DNA of 64,000 nt from CAYGDP01 sp964348665 (lineage in GTDB: Bacteria > Verrucomicrobiota > Verrucomicrobiia > Palsa-1439 > CAYGDP01). The stretch lies in assembly GCA_964348665.1 (NCBI GenBank), contig CAYGDP010000014.1, forward strand, positions 1 to 64,000. The letters are read 5' to 3'. The notes beneath the pieces are model-generated. The model did not search any database, was not told the DNA's origin, and worked only from the letters and a program-made list of their open reading frames with translations. Below, piece by piece: positions 39,440-47,515 of this stretch. The position numbers and the translations under genes are program-made. Each line of letters starts with the position of its first letter. Position 1 is the first letter of the stretch.

Positions 39440-40819
39440 ATGAAAAAAGAGATTCAGAGACAAAAATTATTTGGGACCGACGGGGTTCGCGGCGTGGCGA
39501 ACATCGAGCCGGTGACGGCGGAGACGGCGTTGAAGCTGGGTCGCGCGGCGGCGTTTATTTTCAAGAGCGGCAAGAGCCGAGACCGGGTGCGTCACAGGAT
39601 TGTCATCGGCAAAGACACGCGGTTGTCGGGATACATGATTGAGAACGCGATGACGGCCGGGATCCTCTCGATGGGAGTGGACGTGCTGCTCATCGGTCCG
39701 TTGCCGTCGCCCGGCACGGCGTACATCACGCGCAGTCTGCGCGCGGACGCGGGGGTGATGATCACCGCCTCGCACAATCCGTACGAGGACAACGGGATCA
39801 AATTTTTTCGTCATGACGGCTACAAACTGGACGACAAAGTGGAGCGGCGGATTGAGGGATTGGTGTTCAGCGGGGAAGTGGACGATATCCGTCCGACAGC
39901 GACGGAGATTGGGAAAGCAGCGCGCATAGACGATGCCTTGGGTCGGTACATTGAATTCGCCAAGAGCAGTTTTCCGCGCGGAATGACATTGGAAGGGATG
40001 AAGGTGGTGGTGGACGCGGCGAATGGCGCGGCGTACAAAAGTTCGCCCTGTGTCCTGCGCGAGTTGGGCGCGGAATTGATTGAGCTTGGGAACACGCCGG
40101 ACGGCACGAACATTAACGAGGGCGGCAGTTTACATCCGGAAGCGATGCAAACGGCGGTGCGACATCATGGGGCGCACGTTGGGATCGCGCATGATGGAGA
40201 CGCCGATCGGGTGGCCATGTGCGATGAGAATGGCGCGATTGTGGATGGCGACGAAATTCTAGCGATCGCGGCGCTGGAAATGCTGCGGGAAGGGACACTG
40301 GCAAAAAAAACGCTCGTGGCTACGGTGATGAGCAATTTCGGGTTGGACGAGACCCTGGAAAAGTCGGGTGGGCGGGTGGTGCGCACGCCAGTGGGAGATA
40401 AAAATGTGATTGATGAAATGGTACGGCTCGACGCGAACCTCGGCGGCGAGCAAAGCGGTCATATCGTTTTTCGCGATTGGACGACGGCGGGCGACGGACT
40501 CATCAGCGCCCTGCAAATCCTGAGGATCATGCGCGCCAGCGGCAAACCCTTGAGCGAATTGCGACAGTGTTTGAAGCGATATCCGCAAGTGGTTGTGAAC
40601 GTCCGGGTGCGGGAGAAACCGCCGCTGGAAGACATGCCGGACGTGATGAAACAATTGCGCGAAGCGGAAAAGAAACTGGCGAAACACGGGCGGGTATTGC
40701 TCCGTTATTCGGGCACCGAACCAGTCGCCCGCGTGCTCGTCGAGGGGCAGGAAATCGGCGAGATCGAGGTTCTCGCAAACAAAATCTCAAACGCGCTGAA
40801 GCAAAAGATCGGCGAGTGA
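39440..40819 (+). CDS. glmM: Phosphoglucosamine mutase
   Basis: The 459-residue protein has 'KLFGTDGVRGVAN', the phosphoserine loop 'VMITASHNPYEDNGIKFF' (catalytic Ser about residue 109), the Mg loop 'IAHDGDADRVAMCDENG', the sugar-binding 'LGGEQSGHIVF' and the C-terminal 'RYSGTEPVARVLVEG'. It interconverts glucosamine 6- and 1-phosphate for peptidoglycan and lipopolysaccharide. GAAGG lies directly upstream of the start, within a GGATGAA repeat. Confidence 0.96.
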   Translation: MKKEIQRQKLFGTDGVRGVANIEPVTAETALKLGRAAAFIFKSGKSRDRVRHRIVIGKDTRLSGYMIENAMTAGILSMGVDVLLIGPLPSPGTAYITRSLRADAGVMITASHNPYEDNGIKFFRHDGYKLDDKVERRIEGLVFSGEVDDIRPTATEIGKAARIDDALGRYIEFAKSSFPRGMTLEGMKVVVDAANGAAYKSSPCVLRELGAELIELGNTPDGTNINEGGSLHPEAMQTAVRHHGAHVGIAHDGDADRVAMCDENGAIVDGDEILAIAALEMLREGTLAKKTLVATVMSNFGLDETLEKSGGRVVRTPVGDKNVIDEMVRLDANLGGEQSGHIVFRDWTTAGDGLISALQILRIMRASGKPLSELRQCLKRYPQVVVNVRVREKPPLEDMPDVMKQLREAEKKLAKHGRVLLRYSGTEPVARVLVEGQEIGEIEVLANKISNALKQKIGE

Positions 40820-40854
40820 CAGAGCACGATTTTCTTTCTCACGCCGATTTTAAA

Positions 40855-43800
40855 TCAGCGAGGAATAAAACACCCGACCGCTGTGGATGTGGCAACGGGC
40901 GGCGCTTTGCCCGCCAACACAGCGTCAAGAGCGTCACGGAGGTCGCGAGTCGTCGGCGCGACGCGCGGTTTGCCAAGGTCGGCGAATCGGTCGTCGATCC
41001 GTCCACGATAAATCATCGTTCCAGACGCGTTAAAGACCGCCGATTCGGGCGTGACCGTCGCGCCGGCGCGCGTGACGAGTTTGTGTTTCGGGTCGAGCAA
41101 CACCGCGCACTTGTAACCGAAATCTTCCGCGTGTTTTTTTGCGTCCGCCGCTTTCAAATCGGGATCCACATGGACTAAATAGAATGCAACGCCTTTCGCT
41201 GCGTAGTCGGCGACGATGCGGTTGATTTCTGGTGCGAATGCATTCGCGATCGGACAATCGTTAGTAATGAAAATCGCCACGGTCGGTTTTTTTTGCTCCA
41301 GCGGTAGGTGTTCCGCGCCGTTTACGTCGGGAAAGGGTAGCCGATCGATTGTTTTTAATTCCGAATTGGGTGGCATCGCAACCGTATTGGAGGGTGGTGT
41401 GGGGGTTTCGAAATAGAGGATGGAACGGGTGAGACCGTACTCGGAGATGTGTTTGATGTCGTCAAAGTCGCTCATTGGTTTTTCGTCGATACCCAAGCCA
41501 TTGTAGCCGACAAAGAGCGTGTTGTTGCGGAAGCTGGGGGCGTCACCATCCCATCGCGATGCGAGCGCGATGTTATTGTCGAACCACGCAGCGGCGGGGG
41601 CGGACCGGCTGTTGGTCCATTCGTCGTAATAATGTTTTACCAGCCAACCGCCATTCCGCTTTTTGTCAGCCACTTGGAGGGCGTCCCAGAATCCGACCGC
41701 AGGAGTTTTCTCGCTAACCAACCCGCTGCCGACCTGCGCGCCGCCCGCGATGAAATGGACGCGTCCTTCCTTGCCTGTTTCGCGCGAGTGCTCAAAGAGT
41801 AAGGTAGGCCGAAGATTGCCGTGGGCCGTGCCGTATTTGCCGCCAATCCATTCCATCGCCCCTTCCACCAGCTCGCCCTTCGTTTTGTCCCAAGTGAACC
41901 GCCGAATCTGCCAGCGGCTCGGTCTACTTTTACTGACGTCTTGGCCGAGGCCGACGACCAATTCCCGTTTGATCGTGTCCACGCAGGCGCCGACGGGGAA
42001 AGTGCTGGTGAAACCTAGCTCGCGCGGCGCGCTGAATTTTTTTCCGTCCCACAGGGAATACCGCAGAGGCTTGGTCTTGTCGGTCCACAAAAAAGCGATC
42101 AATTGGTCGGCGTAACTGGCCACGCTGGCCTGCGCGTCAGCACTGTCGGATAACGCGCCCTGTTGATTCCACTCGATCGTGGGCGCGCCATTTTTTTCAC
42201 TTGGTTTGCGTAGGACTCCCCGAAGGAACTCGACTCCTTTCTCCGTCGGATAGACGAGAAAGATTTCACCCTTGTGCGAAATGGTTGCGGGATCGCCGCG
42301 CACGCCAACGTCCACGGCGGTTTCGACTTTACTCCAGCCTTTCTCGCGGGTGGTTTTGTCGAGGAGCGCGCGCCAGAGGATTTTGCCGTTGCGCGGACGT
42401 TCGGGATAATTCGTGGGCGGTTTTGGCGTGATGGCGGCGATGGATTTTGGCAATTGCGGTTCGGAGACATAGAAGAGCAGCAAACGTCCGTCGTGCAAGA
42501 GCAACGAAGGCGCTGCGACAGTGGTGGCAAGCCCAATCCGGTCACCGCCATTAGTGCTATAGCCGTAATTGATATCGGCGCGCACGCCCCGCTCGCCGAG
42601 GATGCCGTTCCAATTCCAATCAATCAGCGTTGCATGTTCGCCGTCTGGTTTCAGCCGATAGCGATAGGGAATCTTGGCAAGAAATTGCAGCTCTTTGTAG
42701 GGAAACGGCAATCGTTCGTCGAGTTTTTGCTCGCTCAATACAACCTTTGAGAATTTCCCTTGGCTGTAATGAACTTTGGCTGGGCTGCCGTCAAATTGAT
42801 AGCTGTAGGCGTAATTCATCAGGCTCGGATAAATCGGACACCAGCTCGGCCCGAAGTACCCCGTGTGATCGAGGCCGAGTTGATGACCAAACTCGTGGAT
42901 AAACACCGAGAAAAATCCTTTGTCACCCGACCCTCCCATGTAATCGAGCTGTCCGCTCTGTCCGCCGCCTCCTGTATGCACTTCGAGCCAATGCGCGACG
43001 CCGCGTTTTTCTTTGGCGAAATGGGTCTGGCCCAATTCATACCATCCTTTGCCTTTCGCGGACGCCGCGATGATCGGTTCCCGCAGAAGCCCGTGAAAAG
43101 CAATCCCGGTTTTCCCGTCGGGATTTTCGACCGGTAAATTCGCATAGTAGGCGGTGATCCGCGGCAATTCCTTCTTCACCATTTCCTCTTTGACATCGTC
43201 CTGCCGCTGAATCTCGCAAAGCACGTCTTTGTGAATCGGGCTGAATCCGAGCGCCGCCAAATCGTAGCCGCGCGAGCCCCGGACTTCCCAACCATCCAGT
43301 AGTCCGTCTTGATCGGTGTCGCGCCGCGTCGGGTCGCATCCAAGCGCGCGTTCCTCGTCGTTCGTCAGACCGTCCCCATCCCAATCGGGATCGCTCGTCA
43401 CATAGGTCGTGTTCGCGAGCACATCGCTGCCGGTGTGCTTTTCGCCCGTGCGACGGAAGCGGATGATATCATCACGACCATCCTTGTTTAAGTCGCCGAT
43501 GCAAACGATTGCCGCGCCGGCTGGTTTGGTCAAATCATCCCATCGCGCCATTGTCTTCGGATTGCCCCCGATCAGAACTGTCGCTCCGACCAGCAAGTCT
43601 CTGCCTTTTCCTTTCGTAAAATTCCCGACCACGATTTGATCCTCCGGTTTCCCTCGAAAAATCTTTTGACGATCAACCAATCCGTCCTTTGTCACTTTCG
43701 CGCGCCAGACATCGCCACGCGGCGTCTTCCAGGCCAGTCCCGCCTTTCCGCTTCCGTCGAAATCGCCTGCCGCGAGCAACTCCGGTTCCGGTGAAATCCC

Positions 43801-44364
43801 GACACTTTGCACCTTAAACGACGGTTGATCCGAGTTGGCATCGTTCCAGAGCAACAACAACAAATTGTCGCCGCTGGAAACCGCCGCGTCGTCTCGCCCG
43901 TCCCCGTCAAAGTCCCCGGCCGTCAAAGTGGCTTGGGTGAGCGGTTTCGGACATTTCCCCGCAACATGCGTGTACCGAAATCGCGTCTTCGAAAATCCGT
44001 GCGCGATACTCACGCGTCCATCGGACGTGATCCCGATCACCTCGGCCCTGTCCTCACTCGAAAACCGCCCGACGGCTGCCGCGAGGCAGTTCTTCCCCAG
44101 CACAGCCACGCTATCGTTGGCTCGTGTGCGAATCGGTTTTTCACCGTGCTCGTTGGGATAGAGGAAAACTGCGCCATCTTTGGGAAATACACAGAGGAGA
44201 TCGACGTACCCGTCACCCGTCGCGTCGCCAACCAGCGGCAGTCGCGGCACATCGCCAAATCCCATCGCCCAGACGAACGAAGGCGTCAGTCGCGGTTCAT
44301 CGCTTGCGGATGCGACGACAACTGGGATACCGACCGCAGCGAATATGCTAGCTTTCCAATTCAT
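40855..44364 (-). CDS. Large exported protein: FG-GAP/VCBS repeats, zinc metalloprotease motif and C-terminal redoxin domain
   Basis: The 1169-residue protein has a signal peptide (1-20), FG-GAP-type repeats at about 25-320 ('AGDFDGDGRDDAAV', 'AGDFDGSGKAGLAW', 'IGDLNKDGRDDIIRF'), a calcium-type linker ('DWDGDGLTNDEERALGCDPTRRDTDQDGLLDGWE' in two parts, about 340-375), a metalloprotease core with HEFGHQLGLDH at about residue 489-499, beta-rich segments to about 1000, and a redoxin/thioredoxin-fold domain (about 1005-1150, 'IFITNDCPIANAFAPEINRI', 'VHVDPDLKAADAKKHAEDFG', 'GTMIYRGRIDD'). The HExxHxxGxxH zinc motif suggests metzincin-like proteolysis; the single Cys in NDCPIA is of the peroxidatic type. 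I know of no standard family with this order. The -35/-10 promoter is at 44388-44416. Confidence 0.83.
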   Translation of the reverse strand: MNWKASIFAAVGIPVVVASASDEPRLTPSFVWAMGFGDVPRLPLVGDATGDGYVDLLCVFPKDGAVFLYPNEHGEKPIRTRANDSVAVLGKNCLAAAVGRFSSEDRAEVIGITSDGRVSIAHGFSKTRFRYTHVAGKCPKPLTQATLTAGDFDGDGRDDAAVSSGDNLLLLLWNDANSDQPSFKVQSVGISPEPELLAAGDFDGSGKAGLAWKTPRGDVWRAKVTKDGLVDRQKIFRGKPEDQIVVGNFTKGKGRDLLVGATVLIGGNPKTMARWDDLTKPAGAAIVCIGDLNKDGRDDIIRFRRTGEKHTGSDVLANTTYVTSDPDWDGDGLTNDEERALGCDPTRRDTDQDGLLDGWEVRGSRGYDLAALGFSPIHKDVLCEIQRQDDVKEEMVKKELPRITAYYANLPVENPDGKTGIAFHGLLREPIIAASAKGKGWYELGQTHFAKEKRGVAHWLEVHTGGGGQSGQLDYMGGSGDKGFFSVFIHEFGHQLGLDHTGYFGPSWCPIYPSLMNYAYSYQFDGSPAKVHYSQGKFSKVVLSEQKLDERLPFPYKELQFLAKIPYRYRLKPDGEHATLIDWNWNGILGERGVRADINYGYSTNGGDRIGLATTVAAPSLLLHDGRLLLFYVSEPQLPKSIAAITPKPPTNYPERPRNGKILWRALLDKTTREKGWSKVETAVDVGVRGDPATISHKGEIFLVYPTEKGVEFLRGVLRKPSEKNGAPTIEWNQQGALSDSADAQASVASYADQLIAFLWTDKTKPLRYSLWDGKKFSAPRELGFTSTFPVGACVDTIKRELVVGLGQDVSKSRPSRWQIRRFTWDKTKGELVEGAMEWIGGKYGTAHGNLRPTLLFEHSRETGKEGRVHFIAGGAQVGSGLVSEKTPAVGFWDALQVADKKRNGGWLVKHYYDEWTNSRSAPAAAWFDNNIALASRWDGDAPSFRNNTLFVGYNGLGIDEKPMSDFDDIKHISEYGLTRSILYFETPTPPSNTVAMPPNSELKTIDRLPFPDVNGAEHLPLEQKKPTVAIFITNDCPIANAFAPEINRIVADYAAKGVAFYLVHVDPDLKAADAKKHAEDFGYKCAVLLDPKHKLVTRAGATVTPESAVFNASGTMIYRGRIDDRFADLGKPRVAPTTRDLRDALDAVLAGKAPPVATSTAVGCFIPR

Positions 44365-44387
44365 TGCTTTACTTAGACCACATGTGC

Positions 44388-44416
44388 AGCATAGCGTTCG
44401 TGGAAGGTTGTTGCAA
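44388..44416 (-). promoter_or_regulatory. Promoter of the metalloprotease-redoxin gene, with a short leader
   Basis: On the minus strand TTGCAA (44411-44416), a 17-bp spacer and TATGCT (44388-44393). The predicted start site leaves a leader of about 16-18 nt, unlike the leaderless genes. Confidence 0.5.
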
Positions 44417-44627
44417 GTGCAAGTTCACCTTCGAATGACATCTCCCGCCGCACACGCTTCCAACAAATCCAACCATATTTTGCCCTCGCTGAGACAAAAT
44501 CTCCCCAATGTGCGATGGGGGGAGCGTTTTGATCGTTTGCTATGTCCCTTGGGTTAATGTTTGCCTCTGCATGGAAAACTTGCATAAGACATAAGTCGCT
44601 TGCTACGTTCTGTATTGACGGTATCCG
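44417..44627. other. Divergent intergenic region; promoter candidates only
   Basis: No gene or repeat is recognised. On the plus strand TTGCAT (44580-44585), an 18-bp spacer and TACGTT (44604-44609) lie 18 nt before the ATG at 44628 and may drive the D-threonine-aldolase-type gene. Confidence 0.4.
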
Positions 44628-45725
44628 ATGAAACAAACCCTCGATCATCTCGATACGCCCGCCGTGGTTGTAGATCTCGACGTGATGGAACGGAACATCG
44701 CGGCGATGGCGGTGTATGCACGCAATCACAAACTCGCGCTTTGGCCGCACACAAAAACCCACAAAAGCCCTGAACTGGCCCAAATGCAAATGGCTGCTGG
44801 CGCGGCGGGGATTACCGTCGCCAAGGTTGGCGAAGCGGAAGTTATGGCTGACGCAGGGTTTCGCGATATCTTGATACACTATCCCGTTGTGGGCACGGAG
44901 AAATGTGAGCGACTGGCGAAGTTGGCGAACCAAGCGAACATCAGTGTTGCCCTTGATTCCATCGAGAGCGCAAAACAGATCGCCAGTGCTGCGAAACGGT
45001 ATGGCGCTACGATCGGTGTGTTGATCGAGTTGGATGTCGGTTTGCACCGCACGGGCGTATTGACCGCGACCGAGGCGGTGAAACTCGGACAGCAAATCAT
45101 GAAATTGCGCGGCGTGAAATTGGTCGGCCTATCGTATTTTCCCGGTCATATCAAGATGCGGCCTTCGCTCCAGAAACCCGCGTTGCAAACCGTCAGCGAT
45201 TTTCTGGACGATGTGCTCGCGCGTTTTGGGAAAGCAGGGTTGCCGACCGACCGTGTCAGCGGCGGATCGACGCCAACGGCGCGACAAAGCCATCTGGTTC
45301 GCAGACTGACGGAGATTCGTCCCGGCGCGTATATCTTTTACGACCGGAACAGCATACTCGAAGGCTGCGCGACGGAAGCCGACTGCGCGCTGCGGATCGT
45401 TACGACGGTCATCAGCACGTCGGTGGCCGGCCGTGCAATGACGGATGCGGGATCAAAGACACTCTTCAGCGATCGCGCGACCGGAGGCGCGCCGGGATTC
45501 GGGTTGGTGGTTGGACATCCCGACGTGGAAATGATCGCTCTGAACGAAGAGCATGGACATCTTGACGTATCGAAATGCAAGCATCGCTTTCGAGTTGGCG
45601 AACGGCTGACGGTAATCCCAAATCACGTTTGTCCTTGCGTTAATTTGCATGACACGATTTACGGACATAGCCGGGGCGTTATCGAGCGCGAGTGGCGGGT
45701 GGTTGCGCGAGGGCGTGTGCGTTAA
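44628..45725 (+). CDS. D-threonine aldolase / D-serine dehydratase-type PLP enzyme
   Basis: The 365-residue protein has the alanine-racemase-like N-terminal barrel 'LDTPAVVVDLDVMERNIAAMA', with the PLP lysine in 'LWPHTKTHKSPELAQMQ' (about residue 43), and the DSD1-type C-terminal domain with metal ligands in 'EEHGHLDV' and 'PNHVCPCVNLHD' (HxC motif). Family members split D-3-hydroxy amino acids to glycine and an aldehyde, or dehydrate D-serine. Given the glyoxylate/glycine genes elsewhere in the window either could fit; the sequence does not decide between them. Confidence 0.87.
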   Translation: MKQTLDHLDTPAVVVDLDVMERNIAAMAVYARNHKLALWPHTKTHKSPELAQMQMAAGAAGITVAKVGEAEVMADAGFRDILIHYPVVGTEKCERLAKLANQANISVALDSIESAKQIASAAKRYGATIGVLIELDVGLHRTGVLTATEAVKLGQQIMKLRGVKLVGLSYFPGHIKMRPSLQKPALQTVSDFLDDVLARFGKAGLPTDRVSGGSTPTARQSHLVRRLTEIRPGAYIFYDRNSILEGCATEADCALRIVTTVISTSVAGRAMTDAGSKTLFSDRATGGAPGFGLVVGHPDVEMIALNEEHGHLDVSKCKHRFRVGERLTVIPNHVCPCVNLHDTIYGHSRGVIEREWRVVARGRVR

Positions 45726-45806
45726 AAGGTTGAACGGTTCAATCGTTGAATCGTGTGAATCTATCCGGCTCGATTTGACCATTTACTTTTTAACGATTCA
45801 ACGCTT
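45723..45806. repeat. Inverted GTTGAATCG repeat between convergent genes
   Basis: GTTAAAAGGTTGAACGGTTC and AATCGTTGAATCG on the left face TTTTTAACGATTCAACGC on the right. It lies in the 72-bp gap between converging genes and could act as a two-way terminator; the family is the one read in frame in glcF and glcE. Confidence 0.7.
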
Positions 45807-46706
45807 CCTTGCCGCATAGCGTCGTTCGGTCTCATATTTCGCATCCAAGCGAACGAGGCGATTGAATTCGTCGAAGTTCAGCAGTCGTTTGCGGTCGTTG
45901 CGCGTGGTGCCTTTCGCGCGCAGCACGCGCAGGATGTCTTGCGCTGCTTTGGCGTAGGAGTAGAGGACAGCGAGCGGACAGACGATCATCTGAAACCCGA
46001 TATTGCGCAGCTCTTCGCGAGAGAGCAATGGCGTGACACCTTTCTCGATCATATTGGCGACCAGCGGGGGTGGAAGCTCTTTCGCGATGGTCTTCAGTTC
46101 TTTGAGAGATTGGGGCGCCTCGACGAAGAGCGCGTCGGCGCCCGCCTCTTTGTATTTCAGGCAGCGTTTGATCGCGTCCTTCAGTCCATTGACCTGTCGG
46201 GCATCGGTGCGAGCGACGATGAAAAAATCACCCTCACTCCGACCCTCTCCCGCTGATGTGGGCGAGGTACGAGAACGGCGCGCATCAGTCGCCGCGCGAA
46301 GTTTTTCGACGTGTTCCTCGACGGGAATCACACGTTTGCCGCGCATATGACCGCATTTCTTGGGCCATTCCTGATCTTCGAGAAACATTCCTGCTGCACC
46401 CGCGCGCTGGAGTTGGCGGACGGTGTGCTGGACGTTGAGCGGGTTGCCGTAACCGGTGTCGGCATCCACGATGACCGGCGCGGACGACACCGCACAGACC
46501 CGGCGTGCGGCCTCGGTGATATCGGGCAGCGTGACATAACCGAAGTCAGGTTCGCCGAGCGCGACAGCGGAGACGCTGTAGCCACTGATGAAAATGACCT
46601 CGAAACCCGCATCGCAGGCGATTCGCGCCGAGAGTGCATCGAAGACTCCCGGCATCAGATAGGTGTCGCGGGCGATCAAGTTGCGGATTTTTTGGGCGGA
46701 TGTCAT
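45798..46706 (-). CDS. Isocitrate lyase/PEP mutase family enzyme (methylisocitrate lyase or oxaloacetate decarboxylase type)
   Basis: The 302-residue barrel protein has 'MPGVFDALSARIACDAGFEVIFISGYSVSA', 'VIVDADTGYGNPLNV' (Mg-binding Asp residues), 'LEDQEWPKKCGHMRGKRVIP' with KKCGH-type active loop, 'FFIVARTDA' and 'GADALFVEAP'. The KKCGH loop points to C-C lyase activity of the PrpB/isocitrate lyase type over PEP mutase. Between 'KLRAATDARR' and 'FFIVARTDA' there is an extra 'SRTSPTSAGEGRSEGD' coded by a CCCTCACTCCGACCCTCTCC-type repeat (46228-46265). The start MTSAQKIRN is fixed by a promoter 7 nt upstream. Confidence 0.88.
   Translation of the reverse strand: MTSAQKIRNLIARDTYLMPGVFDALSARIACDAGFEVIFISGYSVSAVALGEPDFGYVTLPDITEAARRVCAVSSAPVIVDADTGYGNPLNVQHTVRQLQRAGAAGMFLEDQEWPKKCGHMRGKRVIPVEEHVEKLRAATDARRSRTSPTSAGEGRSEGDFFIVARTDARQVNGLKDAIKRCLKYKEAGADALFVEAPQSLKELKTIAKELPPPLVANMIEKGVTPLLSREELRNIGFQMIVCPLAVLYSYAKAAQDILRVLRAKGTTRNDRKRLLNFDEFNRLVRLDAKYETERRYAARKR
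46228..46265. repeat. CCCTCACTCCGACCCTCTCC-type repeat in frame inside the PEP mutase-like gene
   Basis: TCACCCTCACTCCGACCCTC followed by TCCCGC resembles the common 'CCCTCACCCTGACCCTCTCCC' intergenic repeat of several phyla. On the coding strand it reads TSAGEGRSEGD and interrupts a conserved stretch. Confidence 0.7.
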
Positions 46707-46713
46707 GGGCAGA

Positions 46714-46743
46714 AGAATAACAAAACCGGTGCGCATGAGCCAA
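46714..46743 (-). promoter_or_regulatory. Promoter of the PEP mutase-like gene, predicted leaderless
   Basis: On the minus strand TTGGCT (46738-46743), an 18-bp spacer and TATTCT (46714-46719) end 7 nt before the ATG at 46706. Confidence 0.6.
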
Positions 46744-46750
46744 GCCAGAC

Positions 46751-46779
46751 TTGCGCCTTGATTGGTGGGCTGCTACGGT
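46751..46779 (+). promoter_or_regulatory. Promoter of the 226-residue membrane protein gene, predicted leaderless
   Basis: TTGCGC (46751-46756), a 17-bp spacer and TACGGT (46774-46779) end 6 nt before a GTG at 46786, which decides the start codon. It is back to back with the promoter at 46714-46743. Confidence 0.5.
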
Positions 46780-46785
46780 TGGTGT

Positions 46786-47466
46786 GTGGATGAGGCGGGA
46801 AATATTGCAAGCGGCGATCAGGCGACCGGGAATGCGCCGTTGTTTGAAACGGAGATTGAAGCGACGACGCTCAAGCGCGAGCGATGGAAGCTCGTTGTGT
46901 ATCCGGATTTTCTCACGCTCAAATCCCCCGCCGACCTGCATCCGACCGGCGTGACACGATTGGAATCCGCGGACAAAATCGAGTTGCCGCCGTGGCCGCG
47001 AGTGTTCGTTCTCATCAAGCCCAAGCGATTGGTTTTCAAAATCGACGAGGCTACACACAAGGCCTTGCTGGATTGGTTCGGTCCGCCGACCGAAGCGCAA
47101 TTGCGGGCGACCTTGAAACGGCGATTTTCCTTTAGCTTGCCCTTAGCCATCTTTTTGACCCTGATCGGTGTATCCATGATTGCTGCGCGCAGGATGAATG
47201 GTCATCCAAGACAGGTGACCGACTGGTTTTTTATCGTATGGGGAATCGGGTTTGGGATCTGCGGAGCATTGGCGAGAAGCAAACCTCATCGCTCGCTTTT
47301 TTTGGCGGAAGCAATGTGGCTCGTGCTGCTTGTCATTTACCTGGTCAACATCATCGTCAGTGGCCGAAGTTGGCTTTGGGGCATTTTGATTCTGATGAAT
47401 TTCATAGGCATTTCCCAAACCATCAAGCTCTACCGCCGATTTGCGCCGGACCAAATGGCGCGATAA
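46786..47466 (+). CDS. Membrane protein of unknown function
   Basis: The 226-residue protein has a soluble N-terminal half of mixed beta character ('TLKRERWKLVVYPDFLTLKSP...VFVLIKPKRLVFKIDEATHKALLDWFGPPTE') that could be a PH-like or YcxB-like domain, then four hydrophobic segments (about residues 120-215). No motif identifies a function. GTG at 46786 is chosen from the promoter spacing; an in-frame TTG at 46762 would start inside the promoter. The end lies 50 bp before gltX. Confidence 0.65.
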   Translation: MDEAGNIASGDQATGNAPLFETEIEATTLKRERWKLVVYPDFLTLKSPADLHPTGVTRLESADKIELPPWPRVFVLIKPKRLVFKIDEATHKALLDWFGPPTEAQLRATLKRRFSFSLPLAIFLTLIGVSMIAARRMNGHPRQVTDWFFIVWGIGFGICGALARSKPHRSLFLAEAMWLVLLVIYLVNIIVSGRSWLWGILILMNFIGISQTIKLYRRFAPDQMAR

Positions 47467-47480
47467 TAACGGTTGCGCCC

Positions 47481-47508
47481 TTGCCATTGCCGCGTTTTCT
47501 GTTACGTT
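47481..47508 (+). promoter_or_regulatory. Promoter of gltX, predicted leaderless
   Basis: TTGCCA (47481-47486), a 16-bp spacer and TACGTT (47503-47508) end 7 nt before the GTG at 47516. Confidence 0.5.
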
Positions 47509-47515
47509 CGCCCTC

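Noticed and set aside
46762..46785. TTG or GTG start of the membrane protein gene at 46762/46765
   Set aside because: These codons fall between the -35 and -10 boxes; GTG 46786 follows the -10 by 6 nt.
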